Part shown: piece by piece, positions 1 through 7,769 of the stretch
Layout: the number at the start of each line of letters is the position of its first letter
Numbering within the stretch: the first letter of the stretch is position 1
Assembly: GCA_028748945.1 (NCBI GenBank)
Contig: JAQTOL010000085.1
Span: forward strand, 1-10,005
Reading direction: 5' to 3'
Length of the DNA: 10,005 nt
Origin: Paludibacter sp.
GTDB lineage: Bacteria > Bacteroidota > Bacteroidia > Bacteroidales > Paludibacteraceae
Program-made: the position numbers and the translations under genes
Notes under the pieces: model-generated
What the model was told of the DNA's origin: nothing
The model's input: only the letters and a program-made list of their open reading frames with translations
Databases searched by the model: none

Positions 1-1553
1 AGGGTGTTCCTTTTGCACGCGAATACGGCGGTTTGTTAGATAACCGTTCGTTTGGTGGAGCACAGGTGTCACGTACTTTTTACGCTAAAGGACAAACCGG
101 ACAACAATTGTTGCTGGGTGCTTATTCGGCTTTAAGCCGCCAAATCGGGAAAGGGGCAGTGAAATTATATTCGCGCTACGAAATGTTGGATGTGGTCGTT
201 ATTGAAGGCCGCGCCCGGGGTATCATTGCCCGCAATCTGGTTACAGGAAAAGTGGAACGTTTCTTCGCTCACGCGGTAGTTGTCGGTTCGGGAGGTTACG
301 GAAATACTTTCTTCCTTTCTACCAACGCAATGGCTTCGAACGGTTCTGCAGCCATTCAGATGTATAAAAAAGGAGCTTATTTTGCAAACCCTGCTTATGC
401 TCAGATTCACCCGACCTGTATTCCTGTTCACGGAGAATTTCAATCGAAACTGACTTTGATGTCGGAATCACTTCGTAACGATGGCCGTATCTGGGTGCCA
501 AAGAAAAAAGATGATGCTGAAGCTATCCGTGCAGGAAAGAAAAAAGCAACCGATTTATCGGAAGACGAACGTGATTATTATTTGGAGCGTCGTTATCCTG
601 CTTTCGGTAATCTGGTTCCTCGCGACGTGGCTTCACGTGCTGCCAAGGAACGTTGCGATGCCGGTTTTGGAGTTGGAAACACCGGATTAGCAGTATATCT
701 TGACTTTTCTGAAGCGATTGATCGTTTAGGAGAGAGCGTGATTCGTGCCCGTTACGGTAACCTTTTTCAAATGTATGAAAAAATAGTTGATGATAATCCA
801 TATAGAACCCCGATGATGATCTATCCGGCCATTCATTATTGCATGGGTGGAATTTGGGTGGATTATGAATTACAAACTTCGGTAAAAGGACTGTTCTGTA
901 TTGGTGAAGCCAACTTCTCCGATCACGGTGCCAACCGTTTGGGAGCATCTGCATTGATGCAGGGTTTGGCCGACGGATATTTCATATTGCCTTACACTAT
1001 TCAAAATTATTTGGCCGATCAGATTCAGGTACCGCGTTTAAGTACCGACCTTCCTGAATTCGATGAAGCTGAAAAAGCCGTGAATGATAAGATAAAGAAG
1101 TTGATGAGTATTCAGGGTAAGAAATCGGTTGATTCCATTCACCGTGAACTTGGCTTGATTATGTGGGATTTTGTCGGAATGGGTCGTAACAAAGCAGGTC
1201 TGGAACATGCGTTGGAGAAAATCAAAGAAGTTCGGAAAGAATTCTGGAGCAATGTTTATATTCCCGGAAAAGAAGTTGATTTGAATAACGAATTGGAAAA
1301 AGCCCTTCGCCTGGCTGATTTTATTGAAATCGGAGAATTGATGGCACGTGATGCATTGATGCGTGAAGAGTCGTGCGGTGGTCACTTCCGTGAAGAATAT
1401 CAGACACCCGAAGGTGAAGCATTGCGAAACGATGAAGATTTCTCATTTGCTTCGTGCTGGAAATTTAAAGGTGAAGGTGAGGAACCCGAATTGTTGAAAG
1501 AAGCGTTGGAATATGAATTTATTCACCGTCAACAAAGAAATTATAAATCGTAG
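1..1553 (+). CDS. sdhA: Succinate dehydrogenase/fumarate reductase flavoprotein subunit, 5'-partial
   Basis: Flavoprotein subunit of respiratory complex II, which interconverts succinate and fumarate on the cytoplasmic side of the inner membrane. The reading frame is open from base 3, so the gene begins upstream; the TTG at 33 is an internal Leu codon. About 516 residues are visible of a usual ~640-660, so the N-terminal FAD-binding motif and the covalent-FAD histidine are missing. Numbering from base 3, catalytic and substrate-binding features are present: His136 in IHPTC (nt 408-410), the proton-shuttle Arg207 in PRDVASR (nt 621-623), His278 in HYCMGG (nt 834-836), and the FAD/substrate-binding [16 protein letters not shown] segment with Arg312 (nt 936-938). 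The C-terminus ends RNYKS, as expected for the family. sdhB follows after an unusually long, repeat-filled spacer of 119 bases. Sequence alone does not fix the physiological direction (succinate oxidation or fumarate reduction). Confidence 0.97.
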   Translation, partial: GVPFAREYGGLLDNRSFGGAQVSRTFYAKGQTGQQLLLGAYSALSRQIGKGAVKLYSRYEMLDVVVIEGRARGIIARNLVTGKVERFFAHAVVVGSGGYGNTFFLSTNAMASNGSAAIQMYKKGAYFANPAYAQIHPTCIPVHGEFQSKLTLMSESLRNDGRIWVPKKKDDAEAIRAGKKKATDLSEDERDYYLERRYPAFGNLVPRDVASRAAKERCDAGFGVGNTGLAVYLDFSEAIDRLGESVIRARYGNLFQMYEKIVDDNPYRTPMMIYPAIHYCMGGIWVDYELQTSVKGLFCIGEANFSDHGANRLGASALMQGLADGYFILPYTIQNYLADQIQVPRLSTDLPEFDEAEKAVNDKIKKLMSIQGKKSVDSIHRELGLIMWDFVGMGRNKAGLEHALEKIKEVRKEFWSNVYIPGKEVDLNNELEKALRLADFIEIGELMARDALMREESCGGHFREEYQTPEGEALRNDEDFSFASCWKFKGEGEEPELLKEALEYEFIHRQQRNYKS

Positions 1554-1563
1554 GCCCCTCCAA

Positions 1564-1579
1564 CCTCCCCAAGGGGAGG
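1564..1579 (+). repeat. Left palindrome of the spacer element
   Basis: CCTCCCC at 1564-1570 and GGGGAGG at 1573-1579 are perfect complements separated by AA. In RNA the loop would need at least CAAG, leaving about 6 GC-rich pairs. It lies 10 bases after the sdhA stop codon. No real U-tract follows (CTTTAAG), so it is a poor terminator candidate. It could still slow 3' exonucleases and stabilise the sdhA end of the transcript. Confidence 0.6.
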
Positions 1580-1637
1580 CTTTAAGAGCTTATATATAAA
1601 ATATTATCAATATTAAAATAAAGTTACTAACTTCATT

Positions 1638-1664
1638 TTCCCCCTTCGGGGGAATTAAAGGGGG
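1638..1664 (+). promoter_or_regulatory. Hairpin with two alternative G-runs just upstream of the sdhB start codon
   Basis: TTCCCCC (1638-1644), loop TTC, GGGGGAA (1648-1654) forms a 7-bp stem. A second GGGGG run at 1660-1664 could pair with the same C-run instead. The second run ends 8 bases before the sdhB ATG at 1673, in the position of a ribosome binding site. The two pairings are mutually exclusive: one leaves the proximal G-run free, the other buries it. Any regulatory effect is inference. The hairpin is also part of the right-hand repeat unit, so it may simply be repeat structure. Confidence 0.4.
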
Positions 1665-1672
1665 CTTATAAT

Positions 1673-2428
1673 ATGGAAAAGAATATAAATGTAACGCTAA
1701 AAATTTGGCGTCAGGTAGGTCCGAATGAAAAAGGTAAATTCGAGACCTATAAATTGGATAATGTTTCCACCGACAGTTCATTCCTCGAAATGATGGATGT
1801 GCTTAACGAACGATTAATCAGCGAACGCAAAGTGCCGATTGCTTTTGACCATGATTGCCGCGAAGGTATCTGCGGTATGTGCAGTTTGTATATCAACGGT
1901 CATCCGCACGGACCGGATGGTGAAATTACGACTTGCCAGTTACACATGCGTAATTTTAAAGACGGTCAAACCATTGTTATTGAACCCTGGCGTTCGGCAG
2001 CATTTCCTATTATCAGGGATTTGATGGTGGATCGTGGTGCTTTCGATAAAATTATTCAGGCCGGAGGTTACGTATCCATCAATACAGGTGGAGTTCCGGA
2101 TGCAAATTCTATTCCGATTGCAAAGGTAGATGCCGATGAAGCCATGGATGCCGCTTCCTGTATTGGATGTGGCGCTTGCGCTGCAGCATGTAAAAACAGT
2201 TCGGCTATGTTATTTGTGGCAGCTAAAGTAAGCCAGCTGGCTTTACTTCCTCAGGGAAAAGTTGAAGCTGCTCACCGTGCTAAAGCAATGGTAGCTAAAA
2301 TGGATGAACTTGGTTTTGGTAACTGTACCAACACCGGAGCCTGCGAAGCCGAATGTCCTAAAAACGTTTCAATTTCGCATATCGCCCGTTTGAACCGCGA
2401 GTTTTTGAGTGCGAAATTTAAAGATTAA
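1673..2428 (+). CDS. sdhB: Succinate dehydrogenase/fumarate reductase iron-sulfur subunit
   Basis: Electron-transfer subunit of complex II, carrying electrons between the flavin of SdhA and the membrane quinone site through three Fe-S clusters. The protein has 251 residues, a normal length. Residues 1-110 form a plant-type ferredoxin domain with Cys62, Cys67, Cys70 and Cys88 as [2Fe-2S] ligands. The C-terminal dicluster domain has Cys163, Cys166, Cys169 and Cys228 for [4Fe-4S], and Cys173, Cys218 and Cys224 for [3Fe-4S], in the motifs [11 protein letters not shown] and [13 protein letters not shown]. All expected ligands are present, so the protein should be functional. The ATG at 1673 fits the family N-terminus. 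The gene is last in the sdh operon, downstream of sdhA, and is followed by a strong terminator. The ligand assignment follows the known pattern of SdhB/FrdB proteins. Confidence 0.97.
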   Translation: MEKNINVTLKIWRQVGPNEKGKFETYKLDNVSTDSSFLEMMDVLNERLISERKVPIAFDHDCREGICGMCSLYINGHPHGPDGEITTCQLHMRNFKDGQTIVIEPWRSAAFPIIRDLMVDRGAFDKIIQAGGYVSINTGGVPDANSIPIAKVDADEAMDAASCIGCGACAAACKNSSAMLFVAAKVSQLALLPQGKVEAAHRAKAMVAKMDELGFGNCTNTGACEAECPKNVSISHIARLNREFLSAKFKD

Positions 2429-2479
2429 AATCGAATATGTTCATGAGTTGATTCAAATCTACCTTGTGAATAAAATATT

Positions 2480-2515
2480 AAAAAGACCGCTTCAGGAATT
2501 GAAGCGGTCTTTTTT
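2480..2515. terminator. Rho-independent terminator, probably bidirectional
   Basis: GACCGCTTC and GAAGCGGTC pair perfectly around the loop AGGAATT. The stem is flanked by an A-run on the left and a T-run on the right, giving a stem of up to 14 bp (2480-2493 with 2501-2514). It lies 51 bases after the sdhB stop and, on the other strand, 55 bases after the stop of the convergent transglutaminase-like gene. The symmetric A and T tracts mean it can end transcription from both sides. Confidence 0.92.
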
Positions 2516-2569
2516 GTGTAGCTGAACAAAGCTCTTCTCATGTTATGGGTATAAATAGAGCCTGTTTTT

Positions 2570-5500
2570 TTATTTAAAAGCGTATTGTTTATTATCGCTT
2601 TCGCTTACATTATTTAAAAACTCACGGAATGAACTGTAATCCTTCGTATTAATCTGATCTTCTTTTCGTTCGAAATAACGTATAATAATAACCTTCCCTG
2701 GCGTCTTCGTGTCGAAAGTCAAACTATAGGAAGCAACCGGACAATCGAATTTCTGATTCTGAGGTTCTTCAGCAAATTTCTTGCCTTCAGGTAATTCCAG
2801 AACAATTTTTTCCGTTGTTTTATCTTCGGATTGATATGACCAAAATTCAAAAGGATATTTTCGTTCCTCGGCAGAAACGATGTCTAATGAATTGGTATCC
2901 GACCAGGGAAGTCGGAAAATTTTCATTCCTGCAACATCTTGTAAAGCATTTTTAACTTCTATTTTGTAACTTGTACAAACGCTATCAGACAAATTATCGA
3001 GTCCTGTAAAATTGAGATTTGTAACTTTTGTTGCGACATCAAACGTTTTGGCAATTGATTCGTTTTTTTTCTTTAATTGTTCATCGGCTCCCACATTTTT
3101 ATAATCATTGCGTTGATAGGATGCCATGGCTCCATAATAACTGAATTGACGATTAATTGTCATATCGTTTTTTGAAAAATTAATTTTATGTTGACGAACA
3201 GAAGAATTTGAGATGCGATCAGTCAATTCAAAATTTTCCAATTTGCTTCCAATCTGTTCATTGTCAAATGGTATTGGTAGAATTTCTGAATTCAAATCTT
3301 GATTGAGAGCCGAGCCAAAAGATAGATTATTGTCTGTAAGTTCAAGAAAATATTTCTGATTTTCAATATTCAATTGTGCTATACAATGATTAAATCCAAT
3401 ACTTGGTAATGGTAATGTATGATTACCGATATTACGTGTGGAAATTAGTACCAGATTGGCACTAATACCTGATTCACGGCACAATGCTACAAATAGTGTT
3501 GATAAATCTTTACAGTCTCCCAAACGGGTAGTGATGGTACGTGATGCTTTTTGTGGTATATAGTTACTCTGTAAAAAGTTAACACTTGAATAGGTGATAT
3601 TTTCAAGAATATAATTGTAAAAGATCTTGGCTTTCTCCAGATTTGTCAGATTTTCCTTGCCATTTAATAATCCTGCTAACGTTTCTTTTAATACATAATC
3701 AGAATTAAATTTACTTGTAGTAAGATCTTTATACCAATCGCTTACATATTTCCAATCGGGTAGGCTACTATAAAACAAGGTTGGTACAACATCAACAAAC
3801 GCACTCATGTAAGGTTCATCTTTTAAGGCGGGTTGGTTGTTCAATTCCCACCTGTAAAGCTTCATATTTTCAACTGTACTTATTATAGGTTCTATTGATC
3901 CATTTGTTACAATATTGTTGAATTCTCTGTTTTCAGGAACAAGTAAACTGAAGTGGCAATTAACTGTTGGGATGGAATACTGAAACAGAAAATGATCAAA
4001 AAACTGACTGGCCAGTTTTCCAGTTGACATATCCTGTATTCTGTACTCTATATGAAGTACATCATTCACTTCCATATTGGTAAATACAACCTGATTGTCA
4101 TTATCTGTTTCCGCTTTTACTATACTTCCATTCGCTTTCACAACCTCTGCTTTGTCTATTATTAATTTTTGGTTGTAACTGTTGTAACCGATTCCATATT
4201 CTTTCCAGAGTTCAATCCCCGATTGTTTCAGAATTTTTACCGCAAGTTCCATATGGAATTCTTTAGCACCTTCGGGATAAACAACTTGTTGATAATCTTT
4301 CAATAAAATGATAGAATTATCGTCAGGATAATCTTTACCAGTTGGACTATTGGATATTATTTTCTGTAAATCGTTCTTCGGAAAAAGATCGTACACTTCT
4401 TTTTTATTCTCAAGCAAACGTAATTGGGTTCGTGAATCGTAGCTTGTTGGAGCATAGTAAATCGATTTCCTGAAGTTCTCCTTTGCTTTCTCAGGATCAT
4501 TTAAGTTTTTATAGATGTATCCGCGGTTAGTGTATACATTGGGGAGAAATGGAATTAGTTTTAATGCCTTGTCGGATAAAGCGAGTGCTTCATTATACAT
4601 TTGCATTCCAAACAATACATTTATAAGGTTCTCATAATACCCGGTTGCATAGGGCAGTTTTTCAATCTGTTTGTATCTCGTTAACAAACCTTTTGTCGTA
4701 TTTCCCTGCTCCATATAAGCTTTAGCTAGTAATTCCACGGCATCCGAATTATCATATTTTTTGCAAAAATCTTCTAAAATCCGGAGGGCTCCTTTAGGAT
4801 TTTTATAAACTTCTTTTTCTATTATATAATTAAGATTCATGTATTCGAACTGGTCAGGATATTTCTTATATAATACTTTGGCCATTGAAATTACATCATC
4901 CGACCGTTTTTGGTATGAAGCAATTGACAGAGACCAGGTATCTGTAATAAGACTAGAACCGTATAACTCTTCTACTTTTTTGTAAATTTGATCAGCTTCC
5001 GAATATTTCTCAGATTTAATTGCTTCGTTATATTTCGTTTGAAGGCTGAAAAATGAATTGGGATCGGTATTTTTTATCGTTTCCATTTCTTTCTCATAAT
5101 CAGTCTGATTTTGGGCTCTAATAAATGCTTCGTACAACAGATATGAACTTAAAGTAGATTTGCCAGTTTTTAATTCTAAATTCTTAAGGGTTTTTGTTGC
5201 TTCGTACGATTTGTCATTTCGAAGATATACTTCTCCTAATAAGATATAATCTAATGGATTATCATTGTTCGAATGTATTTTATCTATGAAGTATTTTTCA
5301 GGAAAAAATGGTAATATCTCGCATGAATATTTCTCTGTCGATTTTGAATAATCCGAATAAACATCAGAACTGGTAATATTAGTCAACGCATTCGCTTTTT
5401 CGTCAGTAATTCTTATCAGAAAATTTGCCCTGTCTATTTCACTTTGTCCGATTTGTACCAAAATACGATTATTTCCTTTGTTAAGTTTAACTTTGTAACT

Positions 5501-6331
5501 GTATATATCCAAATCGCAGTTCCGTTCTTCTGGTACGGCTGATACCAGAGCATCATTTATCCATATTTTTAATGATCCCGAAGTTCCAGCACGTAAGTAA
5601 ACATCTTGATCTACAACACTATTCACGAACGATTGAGCATATATAATTGTATTATTCAGATTAAAATAATAGTCAAAATAAAACCAATTATTCAAATTGT
5701 TGTAAACTGGTGAATACCAGTTTACAACCGCCCCCACTTTGTTTTTGAAAACATCTGTTTCATGTGCTTTAGAAATAACCCCCCAGTCTTTTGAAAACCC
5801 GCTTCCTGAAGTATTATCAAAATTACCAAGTACCTGCCAATGGTTTATTGTTCCCATCTTGTCATAATACTCAATGGCTTTTTTCATGTTATTCGTATTT
5901 TCGTAGTGTGATCCGATTCTCTCATAAATCATAGCTTTTAGCGTTCCATTCATGTTGGGGTCGTCAACAATTTTTTCAAAAAATGCCAGTTTTTCCGCCG
6001 TCATTATTTTATCCGCATCAAATACGAAAGGTAATGCACTCATCGCGTAAAAATACGGATAAGGATGTGAAGATGTTTCGTAGAATTTTTTAAAATTATC
6101 AAATGCTGCTTCAAGCTTATTTTCGTTCCAATCGAGTAAACTCAGACTCAAATATGCATCGGAACTTGTAACCGGATCGGAAATGGCCTGAGTAAAATAC
6201 TTGCGTGCTTCTATACGATCATTTTTTGAAAAAGCATCCCAACCATTTTGATAAGCTGTTTGGCCGGAAACAATACTCATACTGAATACTAAATGAATGA
6301 GTGAAACAAAAACTAAAGTTCTTTTTAACAT
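2570..6331 (-). CDS. Exported TPR - DUF3857 - transglutaminase-like multidomain protein
   Basis: Large exported protein of 1253 residues; biological role unknown. The start at 6331 was chosen because MLKRTLVFVSLIHLVFSM followed by SGQ is a typical signal peptide (about residues 1-23). The frame stays open to 6430, but that adds a non-signal-like extension reaching beyond the likely promoter. In order: helical/TPR-like repeats (about 25-165), a beta-rich jelly-roll-like region (about 205-320, with LKIWINDALV and NRILVQIG), further TPRs to about 640 (for example VYTNRGYIYKNLNDPEKAKE), a DUF3857 domain (about 665-800), and a transglutaminase-like domain (about 870-1010) with Cys940 in RLGDCKD, His982 in FNHCIA and Asp1000 in ELTDNN. 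A C-terminal beta region follows. The full Cys-His-Asp triad suggests an active thiol enzyme (peptidase or transferase), but no substrate can be named. There is no lipobox Cys and no obvious T9SS tail. Sampled lines look AT-richer than sdhAB. Confidence 0.93.
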   Translation of the reverse strand: MLKRTLVFVSLIHLVFSMSIVSGQTAYQNGWDAFSKNDRIEARKYFTQAISDPVTSSDAYLSLSLLDWNENKLEAAFDNFKKFYETSSHPYPYFYAMSALPFVFDADKIMTAEKLAFFEKIVDDPNMNGTLKAMIYERIGSHYENTNNMKKAIEYYDKMGTINHWQVLGNFDNTSGSGFSKDWGVISKAHETDVFKNKVGAVVNWYSPVYNNLNNWFYFDYYFNLNNTIIYAQSFVNSVVDQDVYLRAGTSGSLKIWINDALVSAVPEERNCDLDIYSYKVKLNKGNNRILVQIGQSEIDRANFLIRITDEKANALTNITSSDVYSDYSKSTEKYSCEILPFFPEKYFIDKIHSNNDNPLDYILLGEVYLRNDKSYEATKTLKNLELKTGKSTLSSYLLYEAFIRAQNQTDYEKEMETIKNTDPNSFFSLQTKYNEAIKSEKYSEADQIYKKVEELYGSSLITDTWSLSIASYQKRSDDVISMAKVLYKKYPDQFEYMNLNYIIEKEVYKNPKGALRILEDFCKKYDNSDAVELLAKAYMEQGNTTKGLLTRYKQIEKLPYATGYYENLINVLFGMQMYNEALALSDKALKLIPFLPNVYTNRGYIYKNLNDPEKAKENFRKSIYYAPTSYDSRTQLRLLENKKEVYDLFPKNDLQKIISNSPTGKDYPDDNSIILLKDYQQVVYPEGAKEFHMELAVKILKQSGIELWKEYGIGYNSYNQKLIIDKAEVVKANGSIVKAETDNDNQVVFTNMEVNDVLHIEYRIQDMSTGKLASQFFDHFLFQYSIPTVNCHFSLLVPENREFNNIVTNGSIEPIISTVENMKLYRWELNNQPALKDEPYMSAFVDVVPTLFYSSLPDWKYVSDWYKDLTTSKFNSDYVLKETLAGLLNGKENLTNLEKAKIFYNYILENITYSSVNFLQSNYIPQKASRTITTRLGDCKDLSTLFVALCRESGISANLVLISTRNIGNHTLPLPSIGFNHCIAQLNIENQKYFLELTDNNLSFGSALNQDLNSEILPIPFDNEQIGSKLENFELTDRISNSSVRQHKINFSKNDMTINRQFSYYGAMASYQRNDYKNVGADEQLKKKNESIAKTFDVATKVTNLNFTGLDNLSDSVCTSYKIEVKNALQDVAGMKIFRLPWSDTNSLDIVSAEERKYPFEFWSYQSEDKTTEKIVLELPEGKKFAEEPQNQKFDCPVASYSLTFDTKTPGKVIIIRYFERKEDQINTKDYSSFREFLNNVSESDNKQYAFK
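5699..5728. repeat. Perfect 12-bp inverted repeat inside the coding region
   Basis: GTTGTAAACTGG (5699-5710) and CCAGTTTACAAC (5717-5728) are exact reverse complements separated by 6 bases. They lie within the transglutaminase-like gene, encoding the VVNWYSPVYNN segment of the jelly-roll-like region. No T-run follows on the - strand, so it does not look like a terminator. It may be chance aided by the near-palindromic protein segment, or an mRNA hairpin or protein-binding site. Confidence 0.6.
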
Positions 6332-6399
6332 GTGATTACTTTTTGTGTGATATTTATTATTGTTTTTTTGTATGTAAAGATCAGGGTTTAACAATGTTA

Positions 6400-6430
6400 C
6401 AAAGATGAGAAATAAATTTCGTTTTTGCAA
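6400..6430 (-). promoter_or_regulatory. Probable Bacteroidetes-type promoter of the transglutaminase-like gene
   Basis: On the - strand, TTG (6430-6428) is followed after 20 bases by CATCTTTG (6407-6400). The known Bacteroidetes sigma factor consensus is a TTTG-type -33 box and TAnnTTTG at -7; here one base of the -7 box deviates. Transcription would start near 6393, leaving a leader of about 60 bases before the ATG at 6331. That agrees with the signal-peptide start rather than the longer frame. Confidence 0.45.
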
Positions 6431-6461
6431 TATTATATTGATATATTTGTTAAGTAATATG

Positions 6462-6469
6462 CAAATTTA
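6462..6469 (-). promoter_or_regulatory. Second -7-like box TAAATTTG upstream of the transglutaminase-like gene
   Basis: TAAATTTG on the - strand matches TAnnTTTG exactly, but no TTG is seen at the usual -33 distance. It could be an alternative or weaker promoter with a leader of about 120 bases, or a chance match in AT-rich DNA. Confidence 0.3.
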
Positions 6470-6513
6470 TTGCTAAACGTTCTTATGAGTTATATATTAT
6501 AAGCTTTTGATGC

Positions 6514-6549
6514 AAATCAGCCTGACAGGATATTCTGTCAGGCTGATTT
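6514..6549 (-). terminator. Stem-loop after the PagL-like gene, likely terminator
   Basis: AAATCAGCCTGACAG (6514-6528) and CTGTCAGGCTGATTT (6535-6549) form a perfect 15-bp stem with a 6-base loop. It begins 28 bases past the stop codon of the PagL-like gene. On the - strand only TTT follows the stem, so the U-tract is short. It probably ends the RND/PagL-like operon, before the next gene's promoter region at 6400-6470. Confidence 0.78.
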
Positions 6550-6577
6550 ATTTTGATATTTTTACGATTTCCTTTTT

Positions 6578-7768
6578 TTATTTTCCCCCAATCGAATAGC
6601 CAACAGTCCATTCAATAAAATCGGAAACATGGAACGCATAATCGCGCAACATAATACCCACAAATATGTCATCGGTTACGTGGTATTTTAACCCGATACG
6701 TTGGTGAAAGGTGGGGGACTGGTTTTTAAACTGTTTACGATAGATATAAAAAGCCGGTTGAAGTACCAACGACATTTTATTGACAACCAACTCATAGGAT
6801 GGGAAAATACTGATTTGAAATTTTTCCATAAAAGGTCCATCAACATCCACGATATCATTGTTTTGAATGGCAATCTGACCGTTTACCGATTCGTTGTAGG
6901 CAAAGTTTACTCCGATACCAATTTTCGATTTCGGACTTATCCGACGGTTAAACGTGGCTGTGATCCCCATGACTGTGAAGTAGGCTCCTTCGTATTTTTC
7001 TAAAATACTGGTATTGGTCAGTGTGTCGAAAACGAGATTTTTGGTACTGACAAAGGAACTTATTTCCCATTCGTTGGTAGGTATAAACTTAGGAAGTTCC
7101 TGTTTGATGAATTTAGGGCGATCGTACAGGTTATATTTCAAGGCTACTTTGGGTGCAATGGAATTGATTCCTGAATTAGGGATCTTCAGGGCCCCGTTTG
7201 AAAAATGTGTTAAACTAAAACCTGCAGACAAATCGAGATGTTTGCTTAATTCGAAATCGAGATTTAATCCGGCATCGATAAAAAAAGATTGTCCGGCCCC
7301 AATGGCTACATTGTATTGATTGGTAAGCGGGTTAAACGATTTCCAGTTGGCTGTTGCTCCGAAACTGATTTCGTAGTTAAATGTTCCCTTATTCCAACGG
7401 ACAAAAGGTGCATTGAAAAAACCGTAAAGCGCAATGGGCATTCCTATTTCCGTCGGATTATAAAAATCGGCAATGTACGTTCCAAATCCCCAGTTGGGAT
7501 ATTTGTACAATTGTTCCCAAAGTTTTTCTCCGTTGGTTTGTTTGGATAATTTCAGATAAATATCCTGATATTCATCCAGGCTTGTCGCCATGGTATTACG
7601 ACCCCGTAGAAAATCGTTAGTTTGAAATACATATCCATTCTGATACCCGAGCATAATGGATTTATTTTTCCAAAACGAAGGTTTTGTTGTTTTCAGCGAA
7701 TCGTTTTGAGCCGATGTGAAAATTGAGAAAACAAGCAATGGAAGCAAAAATTGTAATTTTAAATTCAT
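6578..7768 (-). CDS. PagL-like outer-membrane beta-barrel (acyloxyacyl hydrolase / lipid A deacylase family)
   Basis: 396-residue exported protein. A signal peptide (MNLKLQFLLPLLVFSIFTSA, then Q) precedes alternating hydrophobic/polar strands rich in aromatic residues, as in outer-membrane barrels. Family assignment rests on HFSNG...KIPNSGIN at residues 188-202. It matches the PagL active-site block, in which His and Ser of His-x-Ser-Asn are catalytic and remove the 3-O acyl chain of lipid A at the outer membrane. His188, Ser190 and Asn191 are present. Position +14 from the His, a catalytic Glu in PagL, is Asn202 here. The protein is more than twice the length of Pseudomonas PagL, with a long extra C-terminal half after about residue 220. 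The ATG lies one base after the RND permease stop codon, so the two are almost surely co-transcribed and translationally coupled. Activity on lipid A is unproven; it may be a related barrel with another role. Confidence 0.78.
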   Translation of the reverse strand: MNLKLQFLLPLLVFSIFTSAQNDSLKTTKPSFWKNKSIMLGYQNGYVFQTNDFLRGRNTMATSLDEYQDIYLKLSKQTNGEKLWEQLYKYPNWGFGTYIADFYNPTEIGMPIALYGFFNAPFVRWNKGTFNYEISFGATANWKSFNPLTNQYNVAIGAGQSFFIDAGLNLDFELSKHLDLSAGFSLTHFSNGALKIPNSGINSIAPKVALKYNLYDRPKFIKQELPKFIPTNEWEISSFVSTKNLVFDTLTNTSILEKYEGAYFTVMGITATFNRRISPKSKIGIGVNFAYNESVNGQIAIQNNDIVDVDGPFMEKFQISIFPSYELVVNKMSLVLQPAFYIYRKQFKNQSPTFHQRIGLKYHVTDDIFVGIMLRDYAFHVSDFIEWTVGYSIGGK

Positions 7769-7769
7769 T

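Larger units (their letters stand above)
1554..1670. repeat. Paired inverted GC-rich palindromic elements filling the sdhA-sdhB spacer
   Basis: The spacer holds two similar palindromic units in opposite orientation around an AT-rich core of about 55 bases. The left unit (about 1554-1583) reads GCCCC, then a CCTCCCC/GGGGAGG palindrome (1564-1570 with 1573-1579). The right unit, read on the - strand from about 1665 to 1636, reads GCCCCC, then CCCCC-GAA-GGGGG. Both follow the same plan: G, a C-run, a short pyrimidine/AA stretch, then a palindrome of C-run and G-run. The outer ends GCCCC (1554-1558) and GGGGC (1661-1665) are complementary. This resembles a REP doublet or a tiny non-autonomous element. 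The sequence shows the structure; calling it a mobile or dispersed element is inference, because only one locus is visible. Confidence 0.65.

Noticed and set aside
33..35. TTG as start codon of the sdhA-like frame
   Set aside because: The frame is open upstream to base 3, and the residues there ([10 protein letters not shown]) continue the conserved SdhA sequence, so this is an internal Leu.
523..954. 143-residue - strand frame opposite sdhA
   Set aside because: It is antisense to conserved SdhA codons, with no recognisable motif; a shadow frame.
1564..1583. Left spacer palindrome as an intrinsic terminator between sdhA and sdhB
   Set aside because: The downstream T-run is only three bases, and termination here would cut off sdhB, an obligate partner of sdhA.
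1590..1781. 63-residue - strand frame covering the sdhA-sdhB spacer
   Set aside because: Its codons run through the palindromic repeat and the start of sdhB; there is no sign of a real protein.
6332..6430. N-terminal extension of the transglutaminase-like protein starting at 6430
   Set aside because: The 33 extra residues are low-complexity, hide a good signal peptide, and overlap the likely promoter.
6701..7549. Three + strand frames of 86-101 residues opposite the PagL-like gene
   Set aside because: They lie antisense to a gene with a clear signal peptide and family motif, and their sequences show no domain features.
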